DNA from: JANQRA01 sp035762545
GTDB lineage: Bacteria > Actinomycetota > Acidimicrobiia > Spongiisociales > ZC4RG35
Length of the DNA stretch: 64,000 nucleotides
Direction of reading: 5' to 3'
Assembly (NCBI GenBank): GCA_035762545.1
Contig: DASTOM010000009.1
Coordinates: 1 to 64,000, forward strand
Below are positions 24,440 to 32,893 of this stretch, piece by piece (position 1 is the first letter of the stretch; each line of letters begins with the position of its first letter). The notes under the pieces were generated by a model. The model saw only the letters and a list, made by a program, of their open reading frames with translations. It ran no database searches and was not told the origin of the DNA. Made by a program: the position numbers and the translations under genes.

Positions 24440-24880
24440 TTAGGCTCGACTGGCCGCGACCGCTTCTTGATTCCTGATCGGTCTCGTCACCTGTTTGGCG
24501 ACGCAGGGAGGCATACCCGTTGTCTGCCCGGCGTACTCCACCCGATACACACTTGGAGAGACACCGACGAGCTCTGTGAACCGGGTGCTGAACGTCCCGA
24601 GGGAGGAGAACCCCACCTCGAAGCACACCTCAGTCACGTTGAGATCGCCTTTCCGAAGCAGTGCCATCGCCCGTTCCACCCGCCGGGTCATCAGATACGA
24701 GTAGGGCGTCTCGCCATAGGCAGCCTTGAACTGCCTGCTGAAGTGGCCGGCAGACATGTGCACGTCCCGGGCGATCGACTCCACATCGAGCGGCTGGGCG
24801 TACTCCCGATCGATCCGGTCCCGGGCCCGCCGCAGCCACACGAGATCACTCAACTGCTGCTCTCTAGTCGCGGCCACCAT
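24440..24880 (-). CDS. AraC-family transcriptional regulator
   Basis: 146 residues, essentially the two helix-turn-helix motifs of AraC regulators: PLDVESIARDVHMSAGHFSRQFKAAYG, then NVTEVCFEVGFSSLGTFSTRFTELVGVSP. A sensory domain is lacking, so it may respond directly to a condition or act as a short activator. The ATG at 24880 is preferred; an in-frame ATG at 24970 would add 30 non-homologous residues. It forms an operon with the VOC protein gene, its probable target. Confidence 0.85.
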   Translation of the reverse strand: MVAATREQQLSDLVWLRRARDRIDREYAQPLDVESIARDVHMSAGHFSRQFKAAYGETPYSYLMTRRVERAMALLRKGDLNVTEVCFEVGFSSLGTFSTRFTELVGVSPSVYRVEYAGQTTGMPPCVAKQVTRPIRNQEAVAASRA

Positions 24881-25069
24881 CGGATCGTAGATGCCTCCTT
24901 CGAGTGTGTTTCCAGACGTAGCAGGGAGGAGATATCGCCCGCACAGCAGGAGGGTGTTGTTCGATCCCACGTCGGCGGCGCCATCGTTTCGACGTCCAAG
25001 CGAACTCCGTTGCTGGGCGCCGCCTGACCCTATCGACCAACACCTTCCTCAGGAAAGCGGTCAGTCCGC

Positions 25070-25766
25070 TTACGTTTCCAGGACCTCGGTGAGGAACTCT
25101 GACAGGATCGCCTCATAGGACCCTCCGTCGACGTTCCAGCTCGTGACCTGACCCGCACCCTTCGATCACGAGCGACGTGATTCCGAGTCCGTGATAGGCG
25201 GCCAGGGCACGCAGCGCCTCGCGCCGGGATGCCCGCCAACCGTGGACATGAATCGCCCATACCGAGACCTCACCGCCGTCGACCAGCCAGGCGCCCATCG
25301 AACCGACGGGGCTGTCGAATGAGACCTCCCTGAACTCGAGACCGGGCGAAGACGGGTCGTCTGGATAGGCCCAGCCTTCGATATCAACCTGCTCGCAAGG
25401 GTCGAGGTCGCCGGCGCACACCGGTGGCGGGCTCCCGTCCAGCAGGTAGAAGGCTCTCCTGACCTCGAGACCCTCGGTGGAGAGAACCTCTCCGATCTGC
25501 CCGTAGCCTGCACGCCAGGCCAGGCCGTACAGCCCATCGCGGGTCGTGTCATCACGTTCCTCCTCGGAAGTGATGACGATCTCGTTCCCCTCGATCTCTC
25601 GGACCCACACCACGTTGTCTGGAGTCGGCGGCTCGGGGGTGAGGGCGTCGGCGTGAATCATGTTCGAGAAAACCAGACCTCCTCCGACGTAGAAGGCCAC
25701 GGTCACTATGACGACGGTTGCGATGAGGGCCTTCGCCCACAGCGGAATTCTTCGCTGTTCTGCCAT
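25070..25766 (-). pseudogene. Alpha/beta-hydrolase pseudogene with internal deletion and frameshift
   Basis: The N-terminal part is intact: a membrane anchor (PLWAKALIATVVIVTVAFYV), then WAIHVHGWRASRREALRALAAYHGLGITSLVI, the oxyanion-hole and first strands of an alpha/beta hydrolase. After that the frame gives unrelated Arg-rich sequence and ends at 25113. One frame over, the sequence reads GAGQVTSWNVDGGSYEAILSE and stops at 25070-25072, the normal C-terminus containing the catalytic-His region. About 150 residues, including the nucleophile elbow, are missing at the join near 25160-25166. The gene cannot encode an active hydrolase. Confidence 0.72.
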
Positions 25767-25857
25767 ATCGTCCTCCTTCTCGTGCCGATTGTCGGCGTCG
25801 CCGGAGGAGGGAGGTATCGGGGTTTACCCCGACCTCGGGGCCCGTCTCGGCCCGCAA

Positions 25858-25960
25858 AGGAAAAGCCCCGGTGACGTTTCCGCCTCCGGGGCTCCCTGAC
25901 CGCAGCTAGTGCGGCCTGGCTTTCGGTGATCCAGTCCTTGCGGACCTACGTTTTCCGGCC
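25858..25960 (-). ncRNA. Candidate structured leader RNA ending in a terminator
   Basis: Read on the - strand, four successive hairpins are visible: GTCC-GCAA-GGAC, a CTGG/CCAG hairpin with loop ATCACCGAAAG, CCGCA/TGCGG, and AGCCCCGG/CCGGGGCT (25864-25893) followed by TTTTCCTTT. The last is a good intrinsic terminator. It lies about 90 nt before the hydrolase pseudogene on that strand. No known riboswitch consensus fits; it may be an attenuator or a small RNA. The divergent + gene starts at 26027. Confidence 0.45.
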
Positions 25961-26026
25961 GTTGCCAACGATAACACCGTCGGTGAGGGAGTGCGTCAGT
26001 GAGCCGGGATCTCCTAGGCTCGACGC

Positions 26027-26773
26027 ATGTGCTTCGACCACGACTCCGAGCCGCCGATCCCGGCCGGCCACCGGGAAGTCTCCAGCCGCGACCTCACCCT
26101 CACCGCCGCTGACGGCACCGAGTTCCTCGCCTTCGAGAGCGTCGGCGCCGAACCATCGGCGACCGGGGTGATCGTCCTCCCCGACGTGCGCGGTCTCTTC
26201 CGGTTCTACAAGGACCTTGCGACCCGGTTCGGGGAGGCGGGACACGATGCCATCGCTATCGACTACTTCGGGCGTACCGAAGGGCTCGGAGCGAGGACGA
26301 CGGACTGGGACTTCTGGCCCCACGTGGAGAAGACGACCCAGGAGGGGATCCGGATGGATGTCGCGGCTGCGGTCGATCACCTGCGAGCTGACGACCCGGG
26401 ACGCAGGTTGTTCACCGTCGGCTTCTGCTTTGGCGGGTCCAACTCATGGCACCAGGCTGCCAACGACCTGGGGCTCTCCGGCGCTGTCGGTTTCTACGGG
26501 CGACCCCGTCGCAGCGATGTCGATTCCGTGGTCGACCGGGTTGGCGACATGACCTGTCCGATCCTGGCGCTCATGGGTGGAGACGACCCGGGTATTCCTC
26601 AGGAGGCAGTTGATGAGTTCGAAGCGGCGATGGAGGCGGCCGGTGTCCAGAAAGAGATAGTCGTCTATCCCGGTGCACCACACTCCTTCTTCGATCGTAA
26701 GTACGCCGACTTCGCCGCCGAGTCTGCCGACGCCTGGCAACGGGTCCTCGGGTTCATCGATGCGAACAGCTAG
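26027..26773 (+). CDS. Dienelactone hydrolase family protein
   Basis: 248 residues of the alpha/beta-hydrolase fold. The nucleophile is the Cys in VGFCFGGS (about 139), the Asp lies near LMGGDDPG and the His is in GAPHSFFDR (about 224), the Cys-Asp-His triad of dienelactone hydrolases. These hydrolyse the lactone formed in chlorocatechol or related ring-cleavage pathways. TAGGCT at 26015 is 7 nt before the ATG, compatible with a leaderless mRNA. Its end overlaps the convergent cupin gene by 4 nt. Confidence 0.88.
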   Translation: MCFDHDSEPPIPAGHREVSSRDLTLTAADGTEFLAFESVGAEPSATGVIVLPDVRGLFRFYKDLATRFGEAGHDAIAIDYFGRTEGLGARTTDWDFWPHVEKTTQEGIRMDVAAAVDHLRADDPGRRLFTVGFCFGGSNSWHQAANDLGLSGAVGFYGRPRRSDVDSVVDRVGDMTCPILALMGGDDPGIPQEAVDEFEAAMEAAGVQKEIVVYPGAPHSFFDRKYADFAAESADAWQRVLGFIDANS

Positions 26774-27165
26774 TCGAGGGCTCGGTCGTACTCCTCGTCG
26801 GAGACCTCATCGGCCCAGTCGGCACCTCCGTGGGTGGTGATCGAGAGCTGCAGCATCGTCGAACCGCGGTCGGCACCGTGCCAATGGAGTTCCCCCGCTG
26901 AGGCCGTGACAGTGTCGCCCTCGACCATCCGGATCACCTGACCCTCGTCGTTGGCGACGACGCCCGATCCCGACACGATGTGGAGGACCTGACCTGCCGG
27001 GTGGGAATGCCATTTGCTTCGCGCCCCGGGCGGGAACTCGACAGCAATGACCTTCACCCCATCGGCGCCCTCCGGCTCGCTCAGGGATGTCGTTTGGACC
27101 ACTCCCCCGGTGAAGAACTCCTGGTTGCCCGGTTTCCGATCGTCCAACGTGCGCCTGGTGGCCAT
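26770..27165 (-). CDS. Cupin-domain protein
   Basis: 131 residues with one cupin barrel: motif 1 reads GARSKWHSHPAGQVLHIVSG (two His plus a further His) and motif 2 is near ASAGELHWHGAD. These residues would bind a single divalent metal. The protein resembles cupins next to short-chain or carboxymuconolactone-type enzymes, but no partner is adjacent. Function unknown. The convergent dienelactone hydrolase gene overlaps its 3-prime end. Confidence 0.85.
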   Translation of the reverse strand: MATRRTLDDRKPGNQEFFTGGVVQTTSLSEPEGADGVKVIAVEFPPGARSKWHSHPAGQVLHIVSGSGVVANDEGQVIRMVEGDTVTASAGELHWHGADRGSTMLQLSITTHGGADWADEVSDEEYDRALD

Positions 27166-27213
27166 TCCAACTCCTCCCGTACGGACCTGAAGTGTCTCAC
27201 AAGAGGACCTCGG

Positions 27214-28479
27214 TCACTCCAATTCGCCGGCGCCCTCTTCGATCGGTTGGCCGCCGAGCACGACGTACAGGATGAACATCCGAAGCCACGTGAGAAAGAG
27301 CAAAGCCGCCAGCGAGGCAACCAGAACGATCGGTGGCGGACGGAGAACACCGACGAACACCGCCGCCAACGCCGCCAGGACCAGCGTCGGGGCGATCTGG
27401 GAAGCCATCCCCGGCGGAAACTCGTCCTCTGGCAGGGCTCTCACGGCGACGGTGATCCCGAGGAGGACCACGGAAACGGAGCCGCTGAGAAGGAACGCCG
27501 AACCGGCGGAGATCCTGGCGTCTCCGGCATGCTCGATGAGGCTCACCAGCGCAGCACCGCCGGCAGCGATCGACATCGTCAGCGGAAGGTGTGCGAAGAG
27601 CCAAACGGCGAGAGGTGCCCCGGTGTGGTCGGGCACTCGTCTACCCAGCAAGTCGAAGTAGTTCCACCAAATCCCGTAGCCGATGGTGAGGCCGACGATC
27701 CCCGTGGCAACGATCAACGGGGAGCGCTCAGGGGCATCGCTGATCCCGGTCACCACTCCGACGACGACCTCGCCGAGGACGATGATGGTGAACAGGCCGA
27801 CTCGCTCCACAAGGGAGGCGGTCACTCCTTCACCGAAACCGGCGGTGCGACTCCAAGCCATCAGCAGGAGACCACCCAAAGTCCACCCGACGACGACCGC
27901 TCCCCAGATCCAGATCCGGGCCTCGTCGGCGAGGGCACTCGCCACTATGGCGATGACTGTGATCACCATTCCCGTCAGATACCGCATCGTGACCGACCGG
28001 TACTGCGGGTCATCGACCCTTTGGACCAGATACCACTGCCAGGTGAAGAGGGTGAACAAGACCGCATACGTGAAAGCGAACTCGGCCCCGCTCTGCCCGG
28101 TCGCGTCACCCGCAAACACCGCGAGCAGCGCCAGGAGAGCCATCTGGATGAAGATGTAGTTGCGGCTCCGGCCGTCAGGGCGGGCGTGGAGCTCGTGCCA
28201 GAAGGTTCCGTTGAACCAGGCGAGCCAGATCAATCCAAACAGGATGGCGAAATCGAGGAGGCCCTCCCAGCCGAGGTGCTCGGCGAGGTGATGGGAGACC
28301 TGGGCTATGAGCACCACGTAGACGAGGTCGTAGAACAGCTCGAGGAAGCTGACCTCCCGGGTGTAGATGACCTCGCCGTGCCGACGGGGCGGTGCCCGGA
28401 ACCATCTTCGAAACCCCGCGCGAATCCGTTCCCGGGCCTCGGTTCGATCGACCGGTGGTGGCTTGCCGATGTCGCTCAT
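27214..28479 (-). CDS. Low-temperature-requirement A (LtrA) family membrane protein
   Basis: 421 residues with about ten hydrophobic segments. The N-terminal VSFLELFYDLVYVVLIAQVSHHL (about 43-65) is the LtrA signature, followed by TFWHELHARPDG and repeated GLTIGYGIWWNYFD-type helices. LtrA was named for a Listeria cold-growth locus; the molecular role is unknown, possibly transport. It stands alone: the nearest gene on the same strand is 48 nt downstream and unrelated. Confidence 0.9.
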   Translation of the reverse strand: MSDIGKPPPVDRTEARERIRAGFRRWFRAPPRRHGEVIYTREVSFLELFYDLVYVVLIAQVSHHLAEHLGWEGLLDFAILFGLIWLAWFNGTFWHELHARPDGRSRNYIFIQMALLALLAVFAGDATGQSGAEFAFTYAVLFTLFTWQWYLVQRVDDPQYRSVTMRYLTGMVITVIAIVASALADEARIWIWGAVVVGWTLGGLLLMAWSRTAGFGEGVTASLVERVGLFTIIVLGEVVVGVVTGISDAPERSPLIVATGIVGLTIGYGIWWNYFDLLGRRVPDHTGAPLAVWLFAHLPLTMSIAAGGAALVSLIEHAGDARISAGSAFLLSGSVSVVLLGITVAVRALPEDEFPPGMASQIAPTLVLAALAAVFVGVLRPPPIVLVASLAALLFLTWLRMFILYVVLGGQPIEEGAGELE

Positions 28480-28569
28480 TGGGGCCGCTCACCGTACCGG
28501 TCGTTTGCACAGGTCATGGTGCCTGCAAAGGGATGCGTAGCTTTCGGCCATTGAACCGGAGGAGAAGCA

Positions 28570-29166
28570 ATGAGCGAGGTTTTCTGTGACATCTCGGTAT
28601 CGGCCGATGGCTACGCCACCGGTGTGGGCCAGACCGCGGACCAGCCCTTCGGGACCATCGAGTACAACCGTCTCCACGACTGGATGTTCGAGACCCCGGA
28701 GGAGAATCGCACGGAGGTAGCCGGGATCACGAACGCAGGGGCCTTCATCATGGGTCGCAACATGTTCGGGCCCGATCGTGGCGACTGGGACCTCGACTGG
28801 CGGGGTTGGTGGGGCGACGACCCGCCCTATCACGCACCTGTCTTCGTGCTGGGGCATCGTGAGCGTGCTGATCTCCCGATGCGGGGCGGAACGACGTTCC
28901 ATTTCGTGACAGACGGCATAGTCGCCGCCCTCGACCGCGCTCGCGCCGCCGCCGGCGACGCCGACGTGGCCATCGCAGGCGGCGCCAAGACGGTCAACCA
29001 GTATCTGGATGCCGGGCTGATCGACGAACTGCGGGTGCACGTGACGCCGTCGATATTCGGGGCGGGCGAACGGCTCTTCGAAGGTGTCCGACCGATGGCG
29101 CTCGAGCAGGTGTCCGGTCGATCGACCTCGAACGTCACCCACATCGTCTATCGGCCGATCAGGTAA
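28570..29166 (+). CDS. Dihydrofolate-reductase-like (RibD C-terminal) family protein
   Basis: 198 residues resembling the RibD C-terminal/DHFR-like fold that binds NADPH: CDISVSADGYATG at the start, GAFIMGRNMFGPDRG in the middle and DVAIAGGAKTVNQYLDAGLIDELRVHV near the end. Many such proteins are reductases of uncertain substrate. GGAGGAGAAGCA lies just upstream of the ATG. A second member of the family is found at 54030-54626 in this window. Confidence 0.88.
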   Translation: MSEVFCDISVSADGYATGVGQTADQPFGTIEYNRLHDWMFETPEENRTEVAGITNAGAFIMGRNMFGPDRGDWDLDWRGWWGDDPPYHAPVFVLGHRERADLPMRGGTTFHFVTDGIVAALDRARAAAGDADVAIAGGAKTVNQYLDAGLIDELRVHVTPSIFGAGERLFEGVRPMALEQVSGRSTSNVTHIVYRPIR

Positions 29167-29176
29167 GGCCCCCTGT

Positions 29177-29650
29177 CTAGACCGGTTCGTCGACGAGTCG
29201 TCCACCGCGAACGGTGGCCCCGATCACGATGCCGGCGGAGATGAGCACCGCGTTCTTCACGATGTACTGACCCTCGAGCGTGAGGACGAACGGAAAGTCG
29301 GTCCAGATCTGCTCCGGGAACAAGAAGAGCGGGGTCAGAGTGCCCGCCATCTGCCCGAAGAGGAGGAGCAGAGTCAGCCGGAGGAACCGCCCGAGGATGA
29401 GCCCCACCCCGATCGCAATCTCGAGGAGGGCCAGGCCGATCCGGACGAAGTCCTCGGAGAAGAGACCGAACGTGAGGGCCATCGCGGTCTCGGTCGCGAT
29501 GTCGTCGGCCGGGCTGAGGCCGGGCACCAACTTCAGTGCCCCGAACCAGACGAAGATCACCCCGATGCTCCACCGGAGCAGTGTCACACCATGTTTCGCC
29601 ATCCAGTGGGTGATGGTTCGGTCGATCGAGTCGAGCCGTTCGAGATCCAT
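29177..29650 (-). CDS. DoxX/YkgB-like membrane protein
   Basis: 157 residues with about four transmembrane helices (LLRWSIGVIFVWFGALKLVP; FVRIGLALLEIAIGVGLIL; LTLLLLFGQMAGTLTPLFLF; VLISAGIVIGATV). The WFGALK motif after helix 1 is typical of the DoxX/YkgB family, linked to thiosulfate oxidation in one archaeon but otherwise of unknown role. ATG 29650 is preferred because upstream codons do not look like a membrane-protein start. It is convergent with the RibD-C gene, 10 nt away. Confidence 0.82.
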   Translation of the reverse strand: MDLERLDSIDRTITHWMAKHGVTLLRWSIGVIFVWFGALKLVPGLSPADDIATETAMALTFGLFSEDFVRIGLALLEIAIGVGLILGRFLRLTLLLLFGQMAGTLTPLFLFPEQIWTDFPFVLTLEGQYIVKNAVLISAGIVIGATVRGGRLVDEPV

Positions 29651-29714
29651 GACCCGAACGTAAGCATCAGGGTGTGACGACAACCAACCTGGGAATTGCC
29701 AGTGCCGCCGGAGC

Positions 29715-29745
29715 GAGACCCCCACGCCCAGGGCGTGGGGGTCTC
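29715..29745. terminator. Strong hairpin downstream of the nitrite reductase gene
   Basis: A perfect 15-bp inverted repeat, GAGACCCCCACGCCC with its complement, separated by one base. It lies 25 nt past the stop of the nirK gene on the - strand. There is no T-run, so it is a GC-type or protein-assisted terminator. Confidence 0.7.
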
Positions 29746-29769
29746 TGGCGAGGTCTCGGATCTACTGCC

Positions 29770-31377
29770 TCAGGGTCCGACGATGACCTTCGCTCGCATC
29801 CACGGATGTGGCGTGCAGAAGTATTCGAACTCACCTCGATCATCGAAGGTGTACGACCAAGTCTCGCCTTCGTTGAAGAAACCCGAGTCGAAAAGTCCGT
29901 CGACCGAGGTCACGGTGTGGATCATGCCGGGATCGTTGTTGGTCCACGTGACAGTCGTGCCCACCGGTATCGTCAGCACGTTCACCGAGTAGTCCGCCGG
30001 GTCCTCAGCCTCGGCGAATTCGTCAGCCGCACCGAGGTCTTGGGTGGTCCAAGCGGCGGCGACGATCGAGACCTGCTCGCCCACCGTCCCAGCATCTCCG
30101 CCTCCACCCATCTCGTGCCCATCAGTTGCTCCGGCCTCGCCGCCGGTGATGTCCTCGAAGATCTCAAGATTCGGATCTCCGGACACGACGATCTGACCGA
30201 TTGCGCCTTTGTCAACGGCGCGGGACAGAGCGTGGTCGACGAGGACGATGGTGGACGGAACCTGTCCGATGAGTTCGACGACGGTCCCGCCGCCGGCCGG
30301 GACCAGCGTGGTCTGAGAGCCGCGAAGCGGTGGGTTGAGTAGAGCGGCCTCTTGATAGACCTTGTCCCAGTGCGAGCCGATGGGATGGAAGTTGGAGTCG
30401 AGGTTGAGCCCGGCATTGATGAAGTAGATCCGGGCCTTCTCTCCGGTGGTCATCGTCAATGCGTTGTCCCCAGCAAGCGCGCCAACTGCCCCGTTGAACA
30501 CCACATAGGTGGGTGACTCATCGGTGACTGCCTGCCGGTCGAACTCCACGACTCCGGGGTCCTTGCTCGCCGTGTAGTACTCGGATTGGACCATGTACCA
30601 CTCGTGTTCGACCGTGGGAAGCGGCGTCTCCGGGTCAACGAGAATGCCCCCGTACATGCCATGGGAGATGTGTGAGGGGATGTCGCCGTGGGCGCAGTGG
30701 TACATGAAGAACCCCGGATACAGCAGACGCGCCTCGATGGTCTTGGTCTCCCCGGGCGCCACCGTCGTGGCTTCCGCACCGCCGCCTTGTCCGGTGACTG
30801 CATGAAAGTCGACGTTGTGTGGGTTGGCGTTCTCGGCCGGGTTGCTGATCGTGAAACGAAGCACGTCGCCGACCCTGGCACGAATCACCGGGCCCGGTGT
30901 GCCGACGACCACGCTGTCGGGCCCATCGACGAGGCGATAACCCCAGGTCTCGGTTTCGACTCCCGTTGTGGGGTCGATGGAATTGACTCCCTCCACAACT
31001 TCGAACTCGACATCGACGATGGCGGGTGTCGTCCTGCCGGATGGCGGCGGCATCTCGGGAGCAACCGCGACGTTGACTTCGCTCGCAGGAACGGGTTCAA
31101 GCTCGGATTTGGCGACGAGGTCGGGGATCACATCCTCGGGCAGGCCGATGGGCAAGTCAGCTTCTGCCAGGAACCCATCGACGGCATCGGACACCAGCGC
31201 GTCGTCGACTGAATCGCGACTGGCTGTGATCATCAGCGCCGCCACCGCGATACCTAGGGCGGCGAGCGTGCCGAGAACACCGACGATGATCAGCGTCCCC
31301 AGGGTGTAATGCGGGTGGGACGGAACATCCCTTGGAGTTGGGGTGGTCCTCTCCTCGCGGGTCGTTGTCTGCGTCAT
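29770..31377 (-). CDS. nirK: Membrane-anchored copper nitrite reductase (NirK type) fused to a C-terminal cupredoxin
   Basis: 535 residues: N-terminal anchor TLGTLIIVGVLGTLAALGIAV, a two-domain NirK core, then a plastocyanin-like domain. Type 1 and 2 copper ligands are visible in NPHNVDFHAVTG (His, the active-site Asp, His) and in FFMYHCAHGDIPSHISHGMYGG (His, Cys, His, Met). The distal His ligands lie in NFHPIGSHWD and LVDHALSR. The C-terminal domain has a His in DPGMIHTVTS and FEYFCTPHPWM (Cys, His, Met), a second type 1 site that could pass electrons to the core. It reduces nitrite to NO outside the membrane. The Rrf2 regulator upstream overlaps its start by 4 nt. Confidence 0.9.
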   Translation of the reverse strand: MTQTTTREERTTPTPRDVPSHPHYTLGTLIIVGVLGTLAALGIAVAALMITASRDSVDDALVSDAVDGFLAEADLPIGLPEDVIPDLVAKSELEPVPASEVNVAVAPEMPPPSGRTTPAIVDVEFEVVEGVNSIDPTTGVETETWGYRLVDGPDSVVVGTPGPVIRARVGDVLRFTISNPAENANPHNVDFHAVTGQGGGAEATTVAPGETKTIEARLLYPGFFMYHCAHGDIPSHISHGMYGGILVDPETPLPTVEHEWYMVQSEYYTASKDPGVVEFDRQAVTDESPTYVVFNGAVGALAGDNALTMTTGEKARIYFINAGLNLDSNFHPIGSHWDKVYQEAALLNPPLRGSQTTLVPAGGGTVVELIGQVPSTIVLVDHALSRAVDKGAIGQIVVSGDPNLEIFEDITGGEAGATDGHEMGGGGDAGTVGEQVSIVAAAWTTQDLGAADEFAEAEDPADYSVNVLTIPVGTTVTWTNNDPGMIHTVTSVDGLFDSGFFNEGETWSYTFDDRGEFEYFCTPHPWMRAKVIVGP

Positions 31378-31778
31378 GTCCTTTCTCCTGTGTTCACGGC
31401 TGGGATTGTCCGCAGCCCATTGATCAACACTTCACGTGCATTCGTCCAGACGACGTGGGCCTGACACGACTCGTTACCGGGGCACGGCTGGTCTCGGAGA
31501 ACACACTGCCCGTCCACAGCCGGGCCTTCGACCGCCTCGAGAACATCGAACAGCGACGCGTCTCGAGCTGTGGGCGTGAGCGTGTAGCCACCGCCTGGAC
31601 CCCGCTCGGAGGTCACCCAACCGCGGTTGATCAGCGGTGCCACAACTTGAGGCAGAAACGATGTGGTGGTCCCGATGGCTCTCGACAACGAAGCGCCGGA
31701 CGCTTTTCTCCCTGGCTCTCCGAGTTCTTCCATGACACGCAGAGCGAGGTCGGTCTTTCGCTGAAATCCGATATTCAT
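31374..31778 (-). CDS. Rrf2-family regulator, NsrR-like, controlling nirK
   Basis: 134 residues: a winged-helix domain (TDLALRVMEELG; GASLSRAIGTTTSFLPQVVAPL; RGWVTSERGPGGGY) followed by three Cys in GQCVLRDQPCPGNESCQA, the ligands for a redox- or NO-sensitive Fe-S cluster in NsrR/IscR-type proteins. ATG 31778 with AGGA four bases upstream is favoured over a TTG at 31793, which lies inside the operator. The stop overlaps the nirK start (ATGA). Most likely it senses NO or nitrosative stress and represses itself and nirK. Confidence 0.88.
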   Translation of the reverse strand: MNIGFQRKTDLALRVMEELGEPGRKASGASLSRAIGTTTSFLPQVVAPLINRGWVTSERGPGGGYTLTPTARDASLFDVLEAVEGPAVDGQCVLRDQPCPGNESCQAHVVWTNAREVLINGLRTIPAVNTGERT

Positions 31779-31781
31779 TAG

Positions 31782-31804
31782 TTCCTGAGTCAATCACTCA
31801 GGAA
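31782..31804 (-). promoter_or_regulatory. Rrf2/NsrR-type operator
   Basis: TTCCTGAGT (31782-31790), 5 nt, ACTCAGGAA (31796-31804): a perfect inverted repeat directly before the regulator's ATG. Size and symmetry fit an Rrf2 dimer site, so autoregulation is expected. Confidence 0.75.
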
Positions 31805-31816
31805 TTGAGGGAACTA

Positions 31817-31830
31817 GGGTCGAAAGTCCC
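31817..31830 (-). promoter_or_regulatory. Upstream motif GGGTCGAAAGTCCC (DevR/DosR-box-like)
   Basis: Matches 12 of 14 positions of the mycobacterial DosR box core GGGACTWWAGTCCC and is shared, in weaker form, with upstream regions at 34797, 41269, 48814 and 51245. It lies 13 nt upstream of the Rrf2 operator on the coding side of the nirK operon. Binding is an inference. Confidence 0.4.
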
Positions 31831-31854
31831 ACAGCTTCCGGGCACCGTGACGAA

Positions 31855-32139
31855 TCACGTGACTGCCGAGCCCTCCACCCCCTGAACCTCCAACCAGCTC
31901 AGGCTTTCGAAGGAGACCCGGTACCCGGTCCGCATCTGGACGATGACCATCAGCACGGCGTTGCAGGCGGGGCATCTCATGACATCGCCCGGAGCGTCCC
32001 TGAAGACATGGATCTCACCGAGGACCTTGACCGTTCCGCACTCCCGACACCGTCCACGCTGATCGGTCATGTCTCGTTCGAACAACTGATAGAGAAGTCC
32101 CCCGAGGGCGTTTCCGTCGAGATGTGTTTGGTCAGCCAT
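31855..32139 (-). CDS. DUF6510 zinc-ribbon protein
   Basis: 94 residues with two CxxC knuckles (GRCRECGTVK and MRCPACNAVL), which would bind one zinc. LGGLLYQLFERDMT at the N-terminus and YRVSFESLSWLEVQ at the C-terminus match DUF6510. The gene follows the flavin reductase gene by 1 nt and ends a three-gene operon with it and the molybdopterin oxidoreductase. I recall this grouping from other actinobacteria; the role may be electron-transfer assembly, but it is not established. Confidence 0.82.
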   Translation of the reverse strand: MADQTHLDGNALGGLLYQLFERDMTDQRGRCRECGTVKVLGEIHVFRDAPGDVMRCPACNAVLMVIVQMRTGYRVSFESLSWLEVQGVEGSAVT

Positions 32140-32140
32140 G

Positions 32141-32893
32141 TCAACCTCCAGAGGGTCCGAACCGTTCGGTCTTGATGTCTTCGGGCCGATGGCCGTCGGT
32201 CACGAGAGTCTGAGCCACGCTCTCGACGAACCCGGTGGGCCCGCACACGAAGATCTCAGGTGAGTCCGACGGGTCGAATCCGGAGCCGGAGAGCATCTCG
32301 GAGTCGATCCGGCGGGTCGGGCCGGTCCAGTCATCGGGATGGGACCTGGTGAGGGTGTGCGTCAGGCGCAACTCTCGATCGGCCGCAGCCAACACCTCGA
32401 GCTCCTGGAAGTAGATGAGACGATCGAAGGTCCTAGCCGAGGCCAGATACCGAACCGGGACCGCGCTTCCGACCTCGGACCACGCCCGCACCATCGACAT
32501 GAGCGGAACCACTCCGCTACCCCCTCCAACCAGGAACAGCGGGCGGGTGCTCGACGTGTCCCACACGAAGTATCCGCCGATGGGGCCCCGGACCTCGATG
32601 CGGTCGCCCGTCCTGAGCTCCTCGGTCAGGTAGGGAGACACCTCGCCGTCATCGACCATCTCGACCGTGATCGTCACAGACTCCCCGTTCGCCGGGGTGG
32701 CTATCGAGTATGAGCGCTGAGCCTGATACCCGTCCTCGGCGGTGAGTCGAAGGTCGAGATGTTGACCGGGTAGGTGGCCCGGCCAAGCGGGAACCTCCAG
32801 AACGATGCTGCGGACGGTCGGATTCTCAACGACGACCCCGACGACGTCTGCGATCGACCAGGTCAGTCTCCGGCGTAGCGCTGCTCCCGCCAT
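32141..32893 (-). CDS. FAD/NAD-binding oxidoreductase of the ferredoxin-NADP reductase type
   Basis: 250 residues: an FAD-binding beta barrel with RSYSIATP (about 60-67), a nucleotide-binding domain with LVGGGSGVVPLMSM (about 121-134) and EIFVCGPTGFVESV near the C-terminus. No 2Fe-2S domain is attached. ATG 32893 overlaps the upstream molybdopterin gene by 31 nt and gives the expected length. It probably passes electrons from NAD(P)H to the sulfite-oxidase-like protein encoded by the gene before it, or the reverse. Confidence 0.87.
   Translation of the reverse strand: MAGAALRRRLTWSIADVVGVVVENPTVRSIVLEVPAWPGHLPGQHLDLRLTAEDGYQAQRSYSIATPANGESVTITVEMVDDGEVSPYLTEELRTGDRIEVRGPIGGYFVWDTSSTRPLFLVGGGSGVVPLMSMVRAWSEVGSAVPVRYLASARTFDRLIYFQELEVLAAADRELRLTHTLTRSHPDDWTGPTRRIDSEMLSGSGFDPSDSPEIFVCGPTGFVESVAQTLVTDGHRPEDIKTERFGPSGG

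Noticed and set aside
25113..25115. Selenocysteine TGA in the hydrolase gene
   Set aside because: The residues before this TGA are already out of register with the family, and the true C-terminus is in another frame ending at 25070.
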